Shown here piece by piece: positions 63,267-64,000 of a stretch of 64,000 bases of DNA. Origin of the DNA: an uncultured Flavobacteriales bacterium (lineage in GTDB: Bacteria > Bacteroidota > Bacteroidia > CAIKAF01); assembly GCA_903837495.1 (NCBI GenBank), contig CAILUT010000063.1, forward strand, positions 1 to 64,000, given 5' to 3'. The first letter of the stretch is position 1. Each line of letters starts with the position of its first letter. Position numbers and translations under genes: made by a program. Below the pieces are notes generated by a model. The model did no database searches. It was not told the DNA's origin and saw only the letters and a program-made list of their open reading frames with translations.

Positions 63267-63298
63267 CAAAAAAAAGCCGGGCTCTACGAACCCGGCTC
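63267..63298 (-). terminator. Terminator of the SprB-repeat T9SS gene
   Basis: Stem agccggg/cccggct (63275-63297) with a ctctacgaa loop; on the minus strand it is followed by a run of eight T residues. Confidence 0.88.
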
Positions 63299-63323
63299 TC
63301 TTTTCAAATCTAGATTTAAAGCA

Positions 63324-64000
63324 TCAAGGACGCAAAATCAAACGCTGACGGTAGTTGTTCTCTCCGTTATGGATTTCAATCACATACACTCCAGCAGCAT
63401 AGCCCAACACATCTAGGCTGAGGCCTTGGCCGCCTTCGGCTTTAAGCTGGGTCAATGCCCGACCGCGCGAATCCAACAAACGCACTACACAACTTCCTTT
63501 TAAGCTGCTCAAGTCCAGCTGAACCTGAGTACTTGCGGGGTTTGGATATAGGCTAAACCCAGCGGTTTCAGGCTGAATAGACATGGATGAACCAATCGTA
63601 AAGGCGGTTGAATCTTTGCAGCCATTGGCATCGGTTACCACAACCGAATAGTTTCCTGGCAGCAAATTGCTGTTGCTTCCGCCCGACCAAGAATAGGTGT
63701 AAGGTGAAGTGCCTCCACTCGCCGAAGCTGTTGCGCTTCCATCGGGCGTGTTCGGGCCGCTGGCATCGGTTGTGCTAACCGAAATGGTTAGAGGGGCCGG
63801 TTCGGTAATGCTGTAAGGGCCTAAGTTCAAAATACAACCACTGGCATCGGTTACCACCAAAGTATAGGAACCGGCGGGAGCAGAAAGAACAGATAAACTG
63901 CTGCCGTTGGACCAGGCATAGCTGTACGGACTTTGGCCTCCGCTAATGGTGGTCGTAATGCTTCCGTTGTCGCCGCTGCAATTGGCATTCGATACTGTGG
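63324..64000 (-). CDS. SprB-repeat protein with T9SS sorting domain (3' part only)
   Basis: The frame is open through the right edge, so the start is outside the window. The visible ~225 residues hold two SprB-type repeats (YSYAWSNGSS ... AGSYTLVVTDASGC, and YTYSWSGGSNSNLLPGNYSVVVTDANGC), the kind found in the gliding adhesin SprB. The C-terminus is a type A sorting domain (FSLYPNPASTQVQLDLS ... AAGVYVIEIHNG ... RLILRP). It is a cell-surface protein exported by the type IX system; the full protein may be very long. A terminator follows at 63267. Confidence 0.92.
   Translation of the reverse strand, partial: TVSNANCSGDNGSITTTISGGQSPYSYAWSNGSSLSVLSAPAGSYTLVVTDASGCILNLGPYSITEPAPLTISVSTTDASGPNTPDGSATASASGGTSPYTYSWSGGSNSNLLPGNYSVVVTDANGCKDSTAFTIGSSMSIQPETAGFSLYPNPASTQVQLDLSSLKGSCVVRLLDSRGRALTQLKAEGGQGLSLDVLGYAAGVYVIEIHNGENNYRQRLILRP

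Overview
The window looks like chromosome from a free-living member of the Bacteroidota. The signs are several proteins with type IX secretion (T9SS) C-terminal sorting domains, a SprB-repeat protein at the right edge, a TonB-dependent receptor with an N-terminal carboxypeptidase-like domain, DUF2723 and DUF5686 proteins, the ~610-residue PurF type, and many TAnnTTTG promoter -7 elements. Base composition is near half GC by eye, apart from a clearly AT-rich accessory island at about 1.4-4.2 kb. No phage, plasmid replication, CRISPR or rRNA genes were seen. Two tRNA genes are present, Gly-GCC and Val-UAC.

Layout. 0-0.43 kb: tandem ~125-131 bp repeats, then a TauE/SafE exporter. 1.3-4.4 kb: accessory island with a Fic/DUF4172 protein, an acidic orphan protein, two transposase remnants and integron-like hairpins. 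4.5-8.8 kb: a DoxX/BT_3928-type membrane protein, a lone DppB-like permease, a palindrome array, then a small protein, Maf and a UbiA-type prenyltransferase. 9-18.7 kb: secreted proteins (subtilase, DUF5686, SUMF1-fold, T9SS). 18.9-25.3 kb: housekeeping genes (trhO, deoxynucleoside kinase, folK, TrmH-type methylase, mutS, tRNA-Gly). 25.5-30.5 kb: kynureninase and glycine dehydrogenase. 30.6-38.8 kb: an operon of three secreted unknowns, a T9SS subtilase, a basic lipoprotein whose frame is broken at an A8 run, a large secreted protein and a Rieske-like lipoprotein. 38.8-45.6 kb: DUF2723 protein, purF, a duplicated junction with repeats, and a TonB receptor. 45.6-55.1 kb: a PKD/T9SS protein, menD, split-type metH and two glycine-rich surface paralogs. 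55.3-64 kb: an acyltransferase flanked by a duplicated phoH end, phoH, an envelope unknown, a PASTA protein, a T9SS protein, rluD-type synthase, tRNA-Val and the end of a SprB-repeat T9SS protein.

The most interesting content lies between genes. (i) A GC-rich element of ~100-150 bp with imperfect ~27 bp terminal inverted repeats occurs eight times in both orientations, nearly always at gene ends. (ii) A 19-bp motif (cattcgtgcattcgtggct) marks the 0-0.4 kb array and two places, purF/TonB and phoH/acyltransferase, where a gene 3' end has been duplicated around inserted DNA. (iii) The Fic island carries integron-like hairpins next to identical transposase start remnants, and the Fic promoter has four regularly spaced TGCGGAGA repeats. 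(iv) Several genes have a TAnnTTTG element only 3-9 nt before the start codon, implying nearly leaderless mRNAs.

All functions were read by eye from translated sequence and general family knowledge. No database search was run.
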